A stretch of 37,036 bases of DNA from Brevundimonas abyssalis TAR-001 (GCF_000466985.1 NZ_BATC01000023.1:1-37036), one strand, 5' to 3'. Shown: positions 8,701-16,188, counted from the stretch's first letter. Numbers and translations: made by a program. The notes: generated by a model not told the origin, from the sequence alone.

Positions 8701-9016
8701 TGTAGAGGCGCGCCTGGCCGCCGGCGAAGGTCGCACAGACGTAGCGCCATTCGTTCTCCGTCAGCGGATCAGCCGTGTCGGAATAGACGGTCGGATAGCC
8801 GTTGATGCTCAAGGTCAAGGCTTCGCCGGCCACGCCGAAATCGAACACGCCCGCCTTGCGGAAGATGGACGCACTCGCACAGAGACCGCTCAGGCGCACC
8901 CATCCATCGATGGAGAAGGGCTGCGATCCGTCGAGCTTGACCGGCAGATCAGCGGCGGTCTCGGCGTGGGCGAATGCCGAAAGATGAAGGGTCAGGTAAC
9001 TGGGTACGTCTGGCAT
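5765..9016 (-). CDS. large LamG-domain protein with hydrophobic helices and a C-terminal papain/transglutaminase-like domain
   Basis: Seen in the 1083 residues, in order: a LamG/concanavalin-like domain (about 1-170; EWRYVCATFAGGQARLYIDG at 89-108); a second one (about 195-390; RWANIATTFDGTTLSIYIDG at 296-315); a charged helical segment (441-507); a strongly hydrophobic helical stretch (about 550-672) with several possible membrane helices; a beta-rich segment (680-835); and a C-terminal domain with NCTDCATIVSTFANAVGC (932-949), SYHEVAW (983-989) and YADPLYDAC (995-1003). Cys936, His985 and Asp997 or Asp1001 are placed like a papain- or transglutaminase-fold triad. There is no N-terminal signal peptide. 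Many cysteines suggest an exported or extracellular form. Family knowledge: two sugar-binding-like domains ahead of a hydrophobic part and a hydrolase domain recall modular effectors. That role is inference. Start ATG 9016 with GGAG upstream. Confidence 0.8.
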   Translation of the reverse strand: MPDVPSYLTLHLSAFAHAETAADLPVKLDGSQPFSIDGWVRLSGLCASASIFRKAGVFDFGVAGEALTLSINGYPTVYSDTADPLTENEWRYVCATFAGGQARLYIDGNFNAFQAISGQGQTSADAFEIGHTLQGQIRSVRVYNTALSADQVMAAMYGTPDAGAIAAWFDFTANPPSDLGPAHLPISLSSKARMMVETPSVAIAATAYAQPIWDEDVNPGGLQTDPYTVQVWAYVEDPDAPVQALFVNGDLETDSGMALYLERAENEPGFVVKSQRGSIDELDTTLASTTTVLPNRWANIATTFDGTTLSIYIDGELAGQGAFGPVPSMRLESDLLIGAALSHGSPLAATSLQGHLARIDVWSRALSAEEISQSMAAAPDPATPDLTALYEFASAPARNAVTSHPVGLADGAELSNQITHVSPDEILVVEPDRDQAEPSRAEIEMLAELRAGLDFSHILKGDPELFSRACAKDCDTIAAHLAPEERDAARQKMEAAWREAEEALRERPHDLPFLVTRHRVGGEDLLVHHGPTDSRIVFRAAAGAYDDCTLWKVQLVFVVIGGVLDLLFGVRAQLTDRALAYIAKVVLRNPRIAAILALGSAITASDLFSLGRTLYDFGMLKALAKLVIEVGFWTLLRVVAKLVLKFLLPWGAAVDFIASLAATAAVFITTYLSRPSSCTPLPNVTLAGVWFNHSPSNSSTCAINIRKNYTTQVDVPEWVQSETDPAQSPAAYALAAIAGNTVTVKARFVISTRDPVQMQIQALDGGVLGAIAPVTINFKNGVSDPEWVTLPLSAQTLAAAGVARQDVTWTWQYRPMGGGAWTGLQTTRHRIYTVLAAPSAPWQQSGFPASPQNPWTDVLDHACQWASGSTTPDAAAAAVTRTVNQSLNLTYDMSRGASAYTEGNATISRWVFLATPFLNFLKGAPSPGRIINCTDCATIVSTFANAVGCDLTQSCMERGFALNQIIAIGSSTFGYPGFGPAFSYHEVAWTGGLSYADPLYDACLQVDGGSQPWNWNTGVTHTPTLPLKMPFTTMGMSPATPIPMPFNAQSYRERLCADTAAGIGACNPVGPKPLTNSGRRPLQ

Positions 9017-9049
9017 GCCTCAGCTCCGGCAAGTGACAGCGTTGTTGGG

Positions 9050-10033
9050 TCAGGCGAGAAAAACGGTGCCCGTGTCTCCCAGGCGAACAAGGACGCCGTC
9101 TCGCGGCATGCCTTCGATCTCGCCAGGCCGGACAGAAAAACGCTCCCACGGTTCGCCGTACTGGTGAGCGGCGTGGCCGATGTCCTGGCCGTAGTAGAGG
9201 GTGGTGGTGAGAGTCGCGCCGGGCGGCCAGGTGTTGACGCCCGCAGGCAGAGAGCCCCAGGTCGTCACCGTCCCGTCAAACTGGGCGGGTGTCATGCCGG
9301 ACCCCGTGATCAGGGTCGTATTCGAGGTGTCGCCGCTGGCGTTCAGCCCCGCAGGCGCGCACTGAACCCCAAAAGTGGTGCCCGCTGGCAGCGGGCCTCG
9401 CGCCTCGACCTTGGCCAGGACGGGCACGGCCTCGTTGCTCGGATTGCTCAACGCATCCAGGCGGCTGAACTGACGATCAGGAAAGCTCTGCAGATAGGTG
9501 AGGTTGCGACCGCACACATTCTGGTTCTGGCGAACCCAGAGAACATAGTCGCCGTAACTTGTGAAGCCGTCCGGGATCGAGGGTGTCGAAGACGGACTGG
9601 CGACGCCGATCATGCAGAACAGCGGACTGGAGATTGCGTCGAGAAGGAAGTTGTCCTGCCCGACGCCGACAGCCCCTGAGGCAATTGATCCCGTCTGAAC
9701 GAACGGGTTGCCCGAGCGCGTGTAGAGCGGATTGTTCTTCCAGATGCTCGGAGTCATGAACAGCGAGGCGCTGCTTCGATAGCAGTGGATATACCAACCG
9801 CTCACCGGTCCGTCCGACAGGTTCTTGGTGCGGACATAGAAAAAATTGGTCTGGCTTCCGAGCTGAACCGGCTGGTTCGGATCCGTGTCATAGTTGCCGG
9901 TGAAGAAGCTCTGGGGATCAGCCACCTGTTCATGACAGATCAGGTCGGGCGAATAGTACGGGTAGCCCGGAGACGGGATTACGCCCGTGTCCTGAAGCGA
10001 GTCTCGCATAAGAAGACCGTTGTAGCCCGGCAT
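9050..10033 (-). CDS. uncharacterised protein, first gene of the LamG/cysteine-hydrolase operon
   Basis: The 327-aa protein has no signal peptide or membrane helix and looks beta-rich. Notable stretches are YPYYSPDLICHEQVADP (24-40), DPNQPVQLGSQTNFFYVRTK (51-70, typical of the edge strands of an immunoglobulin-like fold), GDYVLWVRQNQNVCGRNL (161-178) and a C-terminal strand pair EGMPRDGVLVRLGDTGTVFL. I cannot name a family. The ATG at 10033 has a strong ribosome site (GGGGAGGGG); the open frame upstream to 10081 lacks one. The next gene starts 33 bases later, and all three genes at 5211-10033 appear to be one operon, divergent from the XRE regulator at 10259. Confidence 0.8.
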   Translation of the reverse strand: MPGYNGLLMRDSLQDTGVIPSPGYPYYSPDLICHEQVADPQSFFTGNYDTDPNQPVQLGSQTNFFYVRTKNLSDGPVSGWYIHCYRSSASLFMTPSIWKNNPLYTRSGNPFVQTGSIASGAVGVGQDNFLLDAISSPLFCMIGVASPSSTPSIPDGFTSYGDYVLWVRQNQNVCGRNLTYLQSFPDRQFSRLDALSNPSNEAVPVLAKVEARGPLPAGTTFGVQCAPAGLNASGDTSNTTLITGSGMTPAQFDGTVTTWGSLPAGVNTWPPGATLTTTLYYGQDIGHAAHQYGEPWERFSVRPGEIEGMPRDGVLVRLGDTGTVFLA

Positions 10034-10197
10034 GCCCGCCCCTCCCCAAAGCAATTTCACACGCCTCATACGAGATAACAATCATAAATACCATCTTTAA
10101 GTGCATCGGCTAGCATCCGGGAGCAATGGGGCCGTGCGGGCCAGGGGCTCGGCCAAGCCTGAGGGGCGCCCTCCCGAAGCCACCCGCTGCGGGCGGT

Positions 10198-10225
10198 CTG
10201 ACACCGCCCCGCTTCAAGATAATAT
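10198..10225 (+). promoter_or_regulatory. probable promoter of the XRE regulator cassette
   Basis: CTGACA (10198-10203) and TAATAT (10220-10225) are separated by 16 bases and lie 34 bases before the regulator start. The -35 part lies within a GGCGGTCTGACACCGCC inverted repeat (about 10192-10208), a plausible autoregulatory site. The 225-bp gap 10034-10258 also must hold the promoter of the divergent three-gene operon, for which I see only an AT-rich patch around 10066-10100. Confidence 0.5.
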
Positions 10226-10258
10226 TGGAGAGAGCGTAGCGCAGCCGTATATTGGGCC

Positions 10259-10635
10259 ATGCCCCGGACCGCCCTCACCCGACCCCATCCCTTTGACATC
10301 GAAGTGGGCGCACGCATCGCCTTCAGGCGGCGCGAACTGGGGTTGAGCCAGACGAACCTGGGCCAGGCGGTGGGCATAACGTTTCAGCAGGTCCAGAAGT
10401 ACGAACGCGGGACCAATCGCGTCTCAGCCTCGCGGCTTTACGAGATGTCGAAAGTCTTGAATGTCACTTGCGGCTGGCTGATGGGCGAGGACGCGCGCCA
10501 GGTGGAGACGATCTCGGCGGCGTTGATGCGGCATCACGGAAACTGCTGGTGGCATGGGGGCGGCTCAGCGAGCGGGATCGGGGCGCCGTGCTCGCTCTGA
10601 TCCGGACGCTCTCCAGCCCGACACCGGCCATCTGA
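10259..10635 (+). CDS. XRE-family transcriptional regulator (apparent frameshift)
   Basis: Residues about 11-66 form a classic cro/C1-type helix-turn-helix: IEVGARIAFRRRELGLSQ, NLGQAVGITFQQVQKYERG, ASRLYEMSKVLNV, then the WLMGED linker common in alphaproteobacterial regulators of this type. In the primary frame the C-terminus turns into an unlikely HHGNCWWHGGG tail ending at 10600. In the next frame the expected helical tail is present (RKLLVAWGRLSERDRGAVLA, then LIRTLSSPTPAI) and stops at 10635. One added base near 10507 (GGAGAC to GGAGGAC) joins them into a 125-aa protein. I take this as a sequence deletion. It probably controls its own cassette and perhaps the divergent operon. Confidence 0.82.
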
Positions 10636-10706
10636 ATCCTGCTTTAACTGTCTGGACGGTGGGTGCTTTTTTCCCGTAACCTTCAAGCTTGAAGGAGGGG
10701 GGCCTT

Positions 10707-11243
10707 ATGCAAGACGACCGCCTGACCAAGCGCGAGGTGCAGTGCGTCGTGCTGGCGGGCAAGGGTCTTACGGATAAGGAAATCGCCCAGGCGCTGCGCC
10801 CGGCTGGACGTGGCATGTCCCCCAAGACGGTCAGCAATCACCTGCATAGCGCCTATCAGAAATTAGGCACTCGAAGCCGAGACGGCGCTGCGGCCATCGT
10901 CGCCCAAAATTACCCAGTTCCACCCATACCCATACCCTATGCCGATCTCACCGCGCCTGATCGGAACGTCGCCGCAGACGGAAAGGGTCGGGGCGGAAGC
11001 GGTGGGCAGCGCGGCAATCCTCTGTATGAGATTTATGCCGGGCTCGGCCCCGCGCGAGTTCCGCCCCGCTGGGTGGGCTCGCGGGTCGGTCTGATCCTCA
11101 TGTGGACCCTGTTCGGTCTGATGCTGATCATCGCCGGTTTTGGGGTTCTCACCGCCTTCGGCTCAATCGATCGGTTCGCGGTTGACGCATTTCGATCAAC
11201 CGCTGAAGGCGTGAACAATGAACCGCAATCCAAAGGCCGATAA
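10707..11243 (+). CDS. LuxR-type HTH protein with a C-terminal membrane anchor
   Basis: The 178-aa protein has an N-terminal LuxR/GerE-type helix-turn-helix (residues about 5-66: LTKREVQCVVLAGKGLTDKEIA, then SPKTVSNHLHSAYQKLG), a proline- and glycine-rich linker (70-120), and one hydrophobic helix at 127-151. It therefore looks like a DNA-binding domain tethered to the membrane. A perfect GAAGGAGGGG ribosome site precedes the ATG at 10707; the TTG at 10689 lies upstream of that site and is not used. The gene begins 71 bases after the XRE gene and overlaps the next gene by 26 bases. Confidence 0.78.
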   Translation: MQDDRLTKREVQCVVLAGKGLTDKEIAQALRPAGRGMSPKTVSNHLHSAYQKLGTRSRDGAAAIVAQNYPVPPIPIPYADLTAPDRNVAADGKGRGGSGGQRGNPLYEIYAGLGPARVPPRWVGSRVGLILMWTLFGLMLIIAGFGVLTAFGSIDRFAVDAFRSTAEGVNNEPQSKGR

Positions 11244-11571
11244 TTTCGCATCCGTAACCGCGGCCGAGCTACAAACCTTCGAACATAATCTGGACCGCGC
11301 GATCGCCAGCGGAGGACAGGTGCTCATGACCCTGTCCGCCGGCCGCACGTCAGCGAATCTGGCGGCCGCCATCGGCCAGAGAGGCGCAGAACGGCTGGCC
11401 GCAGCGCTTCAGGGACTCGTAGTCGTGCGAGGCCAGGTGGTGCACGCCCATCGATATCTGGAGCGTGACGCCAAGGCGATGGGGATGGAGTGGACGCTGT
11501 TCGCACCCATGGAGGACAAGGACGGCTCCACGAGCCCGGATACCCCTCCCCGCGTCGTCACCCACGCATGA
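11218..11571 (+). CDS. uncharacterised 117-aa soluble protein
   Basis: This protein has no signal or membrane segment. Residues 14-100 look helical, with ELQTFEHNLDRAIASGGQVL, GQRGAERLAAALQGLV and a VHAHRYLERDAKAMGMEW stretch before a polar tail. I recognise no family. GAAGGCG lies about ten bases before the ATG at 11218, inside the end of the preceding gene. It is the third gene of the plus-strand cassette. In this length class the pattern resembles small proteins that accompany respiratory or stress regulators, but I have no specific support. Confidence 0.6.
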   Translation: MNRNPKADNFASVTAAELQTFEHNLDRAIASGGQVLMTLSAGRTSANLAAAIGQRGAERLAAALQGLVVVRGQVVHAHRYLERDAKAMGMEWTLFAPMEDKDGSTSPDTPPRVVTHA

Positions 11572-11581
11572 TCGGCGCCTG

Positions 11582-12055
11582 ATGACGATCACTCTGCTCA
11601 CCGCCAACCTGATCGCCCTGGCGCTGCTTCTGCGTTTCGGCGGGGGGGAGGATCGGCTGGGCGCAGCGGTGTTCGCGGCGGCTCTGATCATCACACCCCT
11701 TGTGGATCATATCCTGTTGGGAAGCTGGAAAGCGGGGGCGGCGTCCGTCGATGCCTTCATGCTCATCGGCTTCTGGATCCTTGCGGAGCGATACGACCGT
11801 TGGTGGCTCGCCATGGCGGCAGGCTTTCAACTGATCGCCGTCATCACCTTCATCATCCCGTGGCTGCAGCCCGGAGCCTATTTCATCTGGACGGGGGTCA
11901 CCCTTCGCATCGGCGTGTGGCTGCTTCTGTCTTTCACCCTGTTTATCGGCGCCTGGGAAGCCTGGGCCGCCCGGCGGTTCGCCAAGGAGGCCACCAATGT
12001 CTCATCCAACCTTCGAAGAAGCCGTTCGCCTCTGGACGCATCTGAGCGATGGTGA
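11582..12055 (+). CDS. multi-pass membrane protein, unknown function
   Basis: The 157-aa protein has four or five predicted membrane helices (about residues 3-18, 25-46, 56-68, 74-96 and 104-130), charged loops (ERYDRWW) and a basic C-terminal tail (ARRFAKEATNV, then LRRSRSPLD). No catalytic motif is visible. The ATG at 11582 follows the previous stop by ten bases. The last 59 bases overlap the following gene, so the C-terminal 20 residues share DNA with that gene's start; a hidden frameshift near 11990 cannot be excluded. Confidence 0.6.
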   Translation: MTITLLTANLIALALLLRFGGGEDRLGAAVFAAALIITPLVDHILLGSWKAGAASVDAFMLIGFWILAERYDRWWLAMAAGFQLIAVITFIIPWLQPGAYFIWTGVTLRIGVWLLLSFTLFIGAWEAWAARRFAKEATNVSSNLRRSRSPLDASERW

Positions 12056-12302
12056 CCAACCGGAGTCCGCGCGCGAGGACAGCCTCTATGAGGCCTGCGA
12101 AAAGGTCATCCTCCTGCGTGAGCTCACTTCACCTCAGGATGCTGTCATCGTCTGCCAGGTTCTTCTGGACAATCTCAGATCCGGCCAGAGATCCGACGAG
12201 CTCGACGTTCAAGCCCTGGCCTCTCTGAGGGACTGGCTGGGGCGGCTCACCACCAGTGAAGGCCTCGCCAGAAGCTCCCTGCTTCGGAGCGGCGAGAACT
12301 AG
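11997..12302 (+). CDS. uncharacterised 101-aa soluble protein
   Basis: The acidic, helical protein starts at 11997 with an excellent ribosome site (AAGGAGG seven bases upstream), which supports it as a real gene despite its overlap with the preceding reading frame. Visible stretches are HPTFEEAVRLWTHLSDGD (3-20), LYEACEKVILLRELTSPQDA (30-49) and a helix with LDVQALASLRDWLGRLTT (67-84). I cannot assign a family. It is the last gene of the XRE/LuxR/membrane-protein cassette. Confidence 0.65.
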   Translation: MSHPTFEEAVRLWTHLSDGDQPESAREDSLYEACEKVILLRELTSPQDAVIVCQVLLDNLRSGQRSDELDVQALASLRDWLGRLTTSEGLARSSLLRSGEN

Positions 12303-12485
12303 CTTTGGACTCGTCCACAGCGCGGGCGAAGGAGTCTGCATGTCTCTCAATTCTCGGCCGCGCGCGGCAGGAGATGCGCAACCATGACTTCGAGGATCCG
12401 GCGACGGTCTCCATTCCCGTCATGTACCGACAGGCGCGGCGGAACGGTATTCATGCAGGCTGAGGCCCGACACGAGAGGGGGTCT

Positions 12486-12522
12486 CACATGCTTGTCAGC
12501 CTGGGGGCCGCCCCCGCATGTG
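12486..12522. repeat. two-tier hairpin downstream of the accessory cassette
   Basis: CACATGC (12486-12492) pairs perfectly with GCATGTG (12516-12522). Inside it GGGGG (12503-12507) pairs with CCCCC (12511-12515), leaving a ten-base bulge on one side. It lies in the 292-bp gap 12303-12594, where I otherwise see only the tRNA terminator and no gene. It may end the plus-strand cassette; there is no T run. Confidence 0.35.
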
Positions 12523-12541
12523 CCCCAGAGCCCAATTTCAA

Positions 12542-12569
12542 AGGGGCCGCCCAAGAGCGACCCCTTCAA
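12542..12569 (-). terminator. stem-loop after tRNA-Pro
   Basis: On the minus strand AAGGGGTCGC and GCGGCCCCTT form a stem around TCTTGG, followed by TTGAAATT. It begins about 26 bases after the tRNA 3' end. The T run is weak, so this is a probable rather than certain terminator. Confidence 0.5.
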
Positions 12570-12594
12570 AAATCCAAACAACCAAGAGGTTAGA

Positions 12595-12671
<77 letters not shown>

Positions 12672-12731
12672 AAGGCGCTCCCTATAGACGGGCGGCGGCG
12701 GGCCCGCAAACCCTAATCGAGAAGAATTCCG

Positions 12732-13142
12732 TCAGCGCCCCAGGGCGTGGTCCAGGCTCGCGCGGGCGGCTTCCAGATCGGCCAGGAGCGCGCGCAGACG
12801 CGCGGTGTTCGCGCCGTCGGCGACAGGCGTTTCCCGGCTGTCCGATTCGGGGGTCGGGGTGAACGCGGCGTCCTCGTCGCTGAAGCTCGCGATCGCCTTC
12901 AGGCCCTGCTCCTTGTAGAGGCGCTGCACGCCCTTGATGGTCAGGCCCTGCTCATGCAGCAGACGCCGCACGCCCTTCAGCACCGCCACATCGTTGGGGC
13001 GATAGAACCGCCGACCGCCCGCCCGCTTGAGCGGCGTCACGAAGGTGAATTTCGTCTCCCAGAAGCGCAGCACGTGCTGGGGAGCCCCGATCTCCTCGGA
13101 CGCTTCCGAGATGGTGCGGAAGGCGTTGGGGCTCTTGGTCAT
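12732..13142 (-). CDS. MerR-family transcriptional regulator (ihfA-linked type)
   Basis: The 136-aa protein has an N-terminal winged-helix MerR domain (residues about 8-78: [20 protein letters not shown], then [20 protein letters not shown], and [19 protein letters not shown]). The C-terminal helix [19 protein letters not shown] probably dimerises. There are no effector-binding cysteines. This short type lies immediately after ihfA in many alphaproteobacteria. Start ATG at 13142 is two bases after the ihfA stop; the open frame extends upstream only through ihfA sequence. Ligand and targets are unknown. Confidence 0.85.
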   Translation of the reverse strand: MTKSPNAFRTISEASEEIGAPQHVLRFWETKFTFVTPLKRAGGRRFYRPNDVAVLKGVRRLLHEQGLTIKGVQRLYKEQGLKAIASFSDEDAAFTPTPESDSRETPVADGANTARLRALLADLEAARASLDHALGR

Positions 13143-13144
13143 GA

Positions 13145-13444
13145 TCAATCGACGGCCGCGCCGTCCACCTTGGTCTTCATGATCTGGGAGGCGCGGAAGC
13201 TGATCACCCGGCGCGGGGTGATGGCCGCGGGTTCGCCGGTCTTGGGATTGCGCCCCATGCGGGCGCGCTTTTCGCGCACCTGGAACACGCCGAAGCCCGA
13301 CAGCTTGACCGTCTCGCCGCGCTCCAGCGAATCCACGATCAGGTTCAGGGTCCGCTCGACCAGATTGGAGCATTCCTGTCGCGACAGGCCGAGCTCCTCA
13401 TGAACCGCCTCGCAAAGATCGGCGCGCGTCACAGTCTCGGCCAT
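13145..13444 (-). CDS. ihfA: integration host factor subunit alpha
   Basis: IHF is a sequence-specific DNA-bending heterodimer acting in transcription, replication and recombination. The 99-aa protein has the HU/IHF fold: the N-terminal helices ([20 protein letters not shown]), the dimer core [17 protein letters not shown], the arm [20 protein letters not shown] with the intercalating proline, and the C-terminal helix. The ATG at 13444 matches the family start; the open frame upstream to 13516 is not conserved. The order fabH-ihfA-merR is typical for the group. Confidence 0.93.
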   Translation of the reverse strand: MAETVTRADLCEAVHEELGLSRQECSNLVERTLNLIVDSLERGETVKLSGFGVFQVREKRARMGRNPKTGEPAAITPRRVISFRASQIMKTKVDGAAVD

Positions 13445-13525
13445 CGGTCGCTCCCCTCCATCAAGCCCCGGGTGGTTCGCCATCTGACGACAATATGCGT
13501 CGGAGTCAAAGCGCAACCACCTGTT

Positions 13526-14503
13526 TTACATCCTTAACGCCACCGCGCCCCATGTCAGACCCCCGCCCATGGCCTCCATCAGGACAAGGTCGCCCGGCTT
13601 GATGCGACCGTCCTTGACGGCCGTATCAAGCGCCAGCGGGATCGAGGCGGCCGAGGTGTTGGCGTGATCGGCCACAGTCAGGATGACCTTGTCCTCGTCC
13701 AGGCCCAGGCGGTCGCCCACGCCCTTGATGATGCGCTGGTTGGCCTGATGGGGCACGAACCAGTCCACGTCGGAAATCTGGATGTTGGCGGCCTCGCAGG
13801 CGGCCGTCACAGCCTCGGCGATGTTCACCACCGCGTGGCGGAACACCTGGTTGCCCGCCATCCGCAGGTGGCCCACCGTGCCGGTGGAGGCAGGGCCGCC
13901 GTCCACATACAGCAGGTCCGTCTTGTTGCCGTCGCAGCGCAGGGCGAAGCCCAGCACGCCTCGGTCGGCGGGCGTCCCCTGCCCTTCCACGGGCTCCAGC
14001 ACCACCGCGCCCGCACCGTCGCCGAACAGCACGCAGGTGGACCGGTCGGTCCAGTCCATCAGGCGCGTCATTTCCTCGGCGCCGATGACCAGAGCGCATC
14101 GGGCCAGGCCCCGCGCCACGAAGCCGTCCGCAACGCTCAGTGCATAGACGAAGCCCGAGCACACCGCCTGGATGTCAAAGGCGTTACACACCGGCGCGCC
14201 CAGCTTGCGCTGGACGATGGAGGCCACCGACGGGAAGGTCATGTCGGGGGTCGTGGTGGCCACGACGATGAGGTCGATGTCCGCCGCCGTGCGCCCGGCC
14301 GCCTCCAGCGCGCGCAGGGCGGCCTGGACCGCAAGGTCGCTGGTGGGCTGGTCGTCGGCGGCCTTGTGCCGCTGGCGGATGCCGGTGCGTTCGACGATCC
14401 ATTCGTCGGTGGTGTCGACGAATTTCGACAGATCATCGTTGGTGACGATGTTTTCCGGCAAGTAGGAACCCACGCCGGTTACGGCGCTGCGAGTGACGCT
14501 CAC
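13526..14503 (-). CDS. fabH: beta-ketoacyl-ACP synthase III (FabH)
   Basis: FabH condenses acetyl-CoA with malonyl-ACP to start type II fatty acid synthesis. The 325-aa protein has the catalytic triad in the expected places: Cys115 in IQAVCSGF, His252 in VPHQANQRII and Asn282 in ADHANTSAAS. The substrate-side segment TDEWIVERTGIRQRH is at 32-46 and the C-terminal GGGLTWGA is intact. The start is a GTG at 14503 that overlaps the plsX stop by four bases (GTGA), so the two lipid genes are coupled. Confidence 0.96.
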   Translation of the reverse strand: MSVTRSAVTGVGSYLPENIVTNDDLSKFVDTTDEWIVERTGIRQRHKAADDQPTSDLAVQAALRALEAAGRTAADIDLIVVATTTPDMTFPSVASIVQRKLGAPVCNAFDIQAVCSGFVYALSVADGFVARGLARCALVIGAEEMTRLMDWTDRSTCVLFGDGAGAVVLEPVEGQGTPADRGVLGFALRCDGNKTDLLYVDGGPASTGTVGHLRMAGNQVFRHAVVNIAEAVTAACEAANIQISDVDWFVPHQANQRIIKGVGDRLGLDEDKVILTVADHANTSAASIPLALDTAVKDGRIKPGDLVLMEAMGGGLTWGAVALRM

Positions 14504-15563
14504 GAAACAGTCTCCACCGGTTCGGACGGCGTGCTGTGCAGCACCGCGTCCAGCCGTTTCAGATTGGCCCCCACCTTGGCCGTGTAGTCGCTGCGGGCCA
14601 GATCGACGGTCACGCGGATGGCGTTGCCGTATCCCTTGGCGTCCGCGCCGCCGTGGCTCTTGACCACGATGCCGTTCAGGCCCAGCAGCGGCCCGCCGTT
14701 GATGGCGCCGGGGTCGATGCGGGCGCGCATCTGTCTCAGGGCCGGCAAGGCCAGCAGCGCCCCCGCCTTCGCCTGCATGCTGGAGGTCAGAGCCTCCTTC
14801 ATCAGGGTCGAGATGAACCGCGCCGTGCCTTCGGCGGTCTTGAGCGCAATATTGCCGGTGAAGCCGTCAGTGACGACCACATCCACAGTGCCCTTGGCGA
14901 TGTCGTCGCCCTCGACGAAGCCGTGGTAGTTCAGACCGAAGGGATTGTCGCGCAGGATGGTCGCAGCCTCGCGCACATCCTCATGCCCCTTCATGTCCTC
15001 GGACCCCACGTTCAGGATGCCGATGGAAGGGTTGGTGGAGCCGTGAACGGCGGCGTGAAATGCCTCGCCCATGATGGCGAAATCCACCAGTTGCTCGGCG
15101 TCAGAGGTGATGTTGGCGCCCACGTCCAGAACGGCGGTGATGCCGTTCAAGGTGGGCCAGCTGGCCACGATGGCCGGTCGCTCCAGCCCCTTGGCGGACA
15201 TGCGCAGCAACAGCTTGGAGATGGCCATCAGGCGCCGGTGTTGCCGGCCGACACGACGCCCGCCGCCTCACCGGTCTTCACCGTTTCGACGGCGTTCCAC
15301 ATGGACGAGCCCTTGCCGCGGCGCATCGCCTGGGCGGGCTTCTCGTCCATGGCGATGACCTTGTCCGTCGCGCGGATCTCGCAGACCTCGCCGACGCCCG
15401 CCTTCTTCACCTCGGCGGCCAGGGCCTTTTCGTCGCCGTGCAGCAGGAAGCGAACGCCCTCGCCGCCGTGCCGTTTCAGATATTCGCGGACACCGCCAAC
15501 GGTGACAGGCGGTCCATGGTCCCCGCCCATGCCGTCAAGCGAGATGATGAGTGATGACGCCAA
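14500..15563 (-). CDS. plsX: phosphate acyltransferase PlsX (apparent frameshift)
   Basis: PlsX makes acyl-phosphate from acyl-ACP for phospholipid synthesis. The N-terminal part (SLDGMGGDHGP at about 9-19, then VVSAGNTGA) is in one frame and ends in a stop at 15228. The rest (LLRMSAKGLERPAI, DVGANITSDAEQLVDFA, VTDGFTGNIALK) is in the next frame. Adding one base near 15231 (GCCTG to GCCCTG) gives SAGNTGALMAISKLLLRM and a normal 354-aa enzyme. PlsX is rarely dispensable, so this looks like a sequence error. The proposed start is a TTG at 15563 with GGAG upstream. It is followed by fabH with a four-base overlap. Confidence 0.9.
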
Positions 15564-15655
15564 CTTGGATGTCGCTCCGTGCGCGCGCCCTGCCCGGCGG
15601 CGCTTCCTGGTTCGAGGCGCGCCACGATAGCGGCCTCCTTCGATGATGGGAACCG

Positions 15656-15672
15656 CCTGACGTTACGTCAGG
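15656..15672. repeat. perfect inverted repeat across the yceD stop
   Basis: CCTGACG-TTA-CGTCAGG is a perfect 7-bp inverted repeat that contains the yceD stop codon (15668-15670). No T run follows, so it is not a standard terminator. It may be an RNA hairpin or a protein site ahead of plsX, whose start is 93 bases downstream. Confidence 0.45.
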
Positions 15673-16188
15673 TGTCGCCGGACGAATCCGGCTGCTTGAA
15701 CTGCTTCAGCACGGCGAAGGGCGATTCCTCGGCCGGCTCCTCGGGCTGTTCGAAAACCGCCCCGGCCTTGCGGGGAAAAGGATCCAGCCCCAGAGCCAGT
15801 TGCTCCACCGCATAGACGCCCAGGTCGATCACGCCGTCCTCGACCACGTCCGGGCCGTCGTCTTCGGGATCGACGTCCACCTCGACCGGCGCCCGCGGAT
15901 CGGCTTCCACCAGTCGATGGCGAATGATTCGTCGATGTCCGCCGGCAGCGGCTCCAGCGTCAGGCCGCAGCGCTGCACCGCATGGGCCGTGACCTGCCCC
16001 GAGAGGGTCCAGCCCGTATCGGCGGGCTTCACGGTCAGGCGGGCCTTGAACACCGGCAGTTCGATCAGGTCCAGGGTCCGGGCGATACGGGCGCGGGCGG
16101 CCTCGTCCGGCTCCAGATCGCGCGTGGCGCCCGCGCCGATCTGGTTCAGGCGCAAGGGCTCGCTGAAGGGTGGAGGCGGCAGGCTCAT
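15668..16188 (-). CDS. YceD/DUF177 family protein (apparent frameshift)
   Basis: YceD-like proteins are small acidic proteins often encoded near rpmF and plsX; plant and bacterial members are linked to 23S rRNA and large-subunit maturation. The N-terminal part runs from MSLPPPPFSEPLRL to DIDESFAID, with VQRCGLTLEPLPADIDESF the typical core. The second part (VEADPRAPVEVDVDPEDDGP, then DLGVYAVEQLALGLDPFPRK) is in the next frame. Adding one base near 15911 (GACTGG to GACCTGG) joins them as a 173-aa protein with the normal ending. The start overlaps the preceding chaperone gene by four bases (ATGA). Confidence 0.85.

Noticed and set aside
10066..10377. Minus-strand 103-aa frame in the XRE upstream gap
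   Set aside because: It overlaps the XRE gene and promoter, has no ribosome site and no family resemblance.
14500..15563. PlsX, GlyA, HppA and NusB as true pseudogenes or programmed frameshifts
   Set aside because: No slippery heptamer with downstream structure is apparent, the genes are usually essential, and ten sites share one error type.
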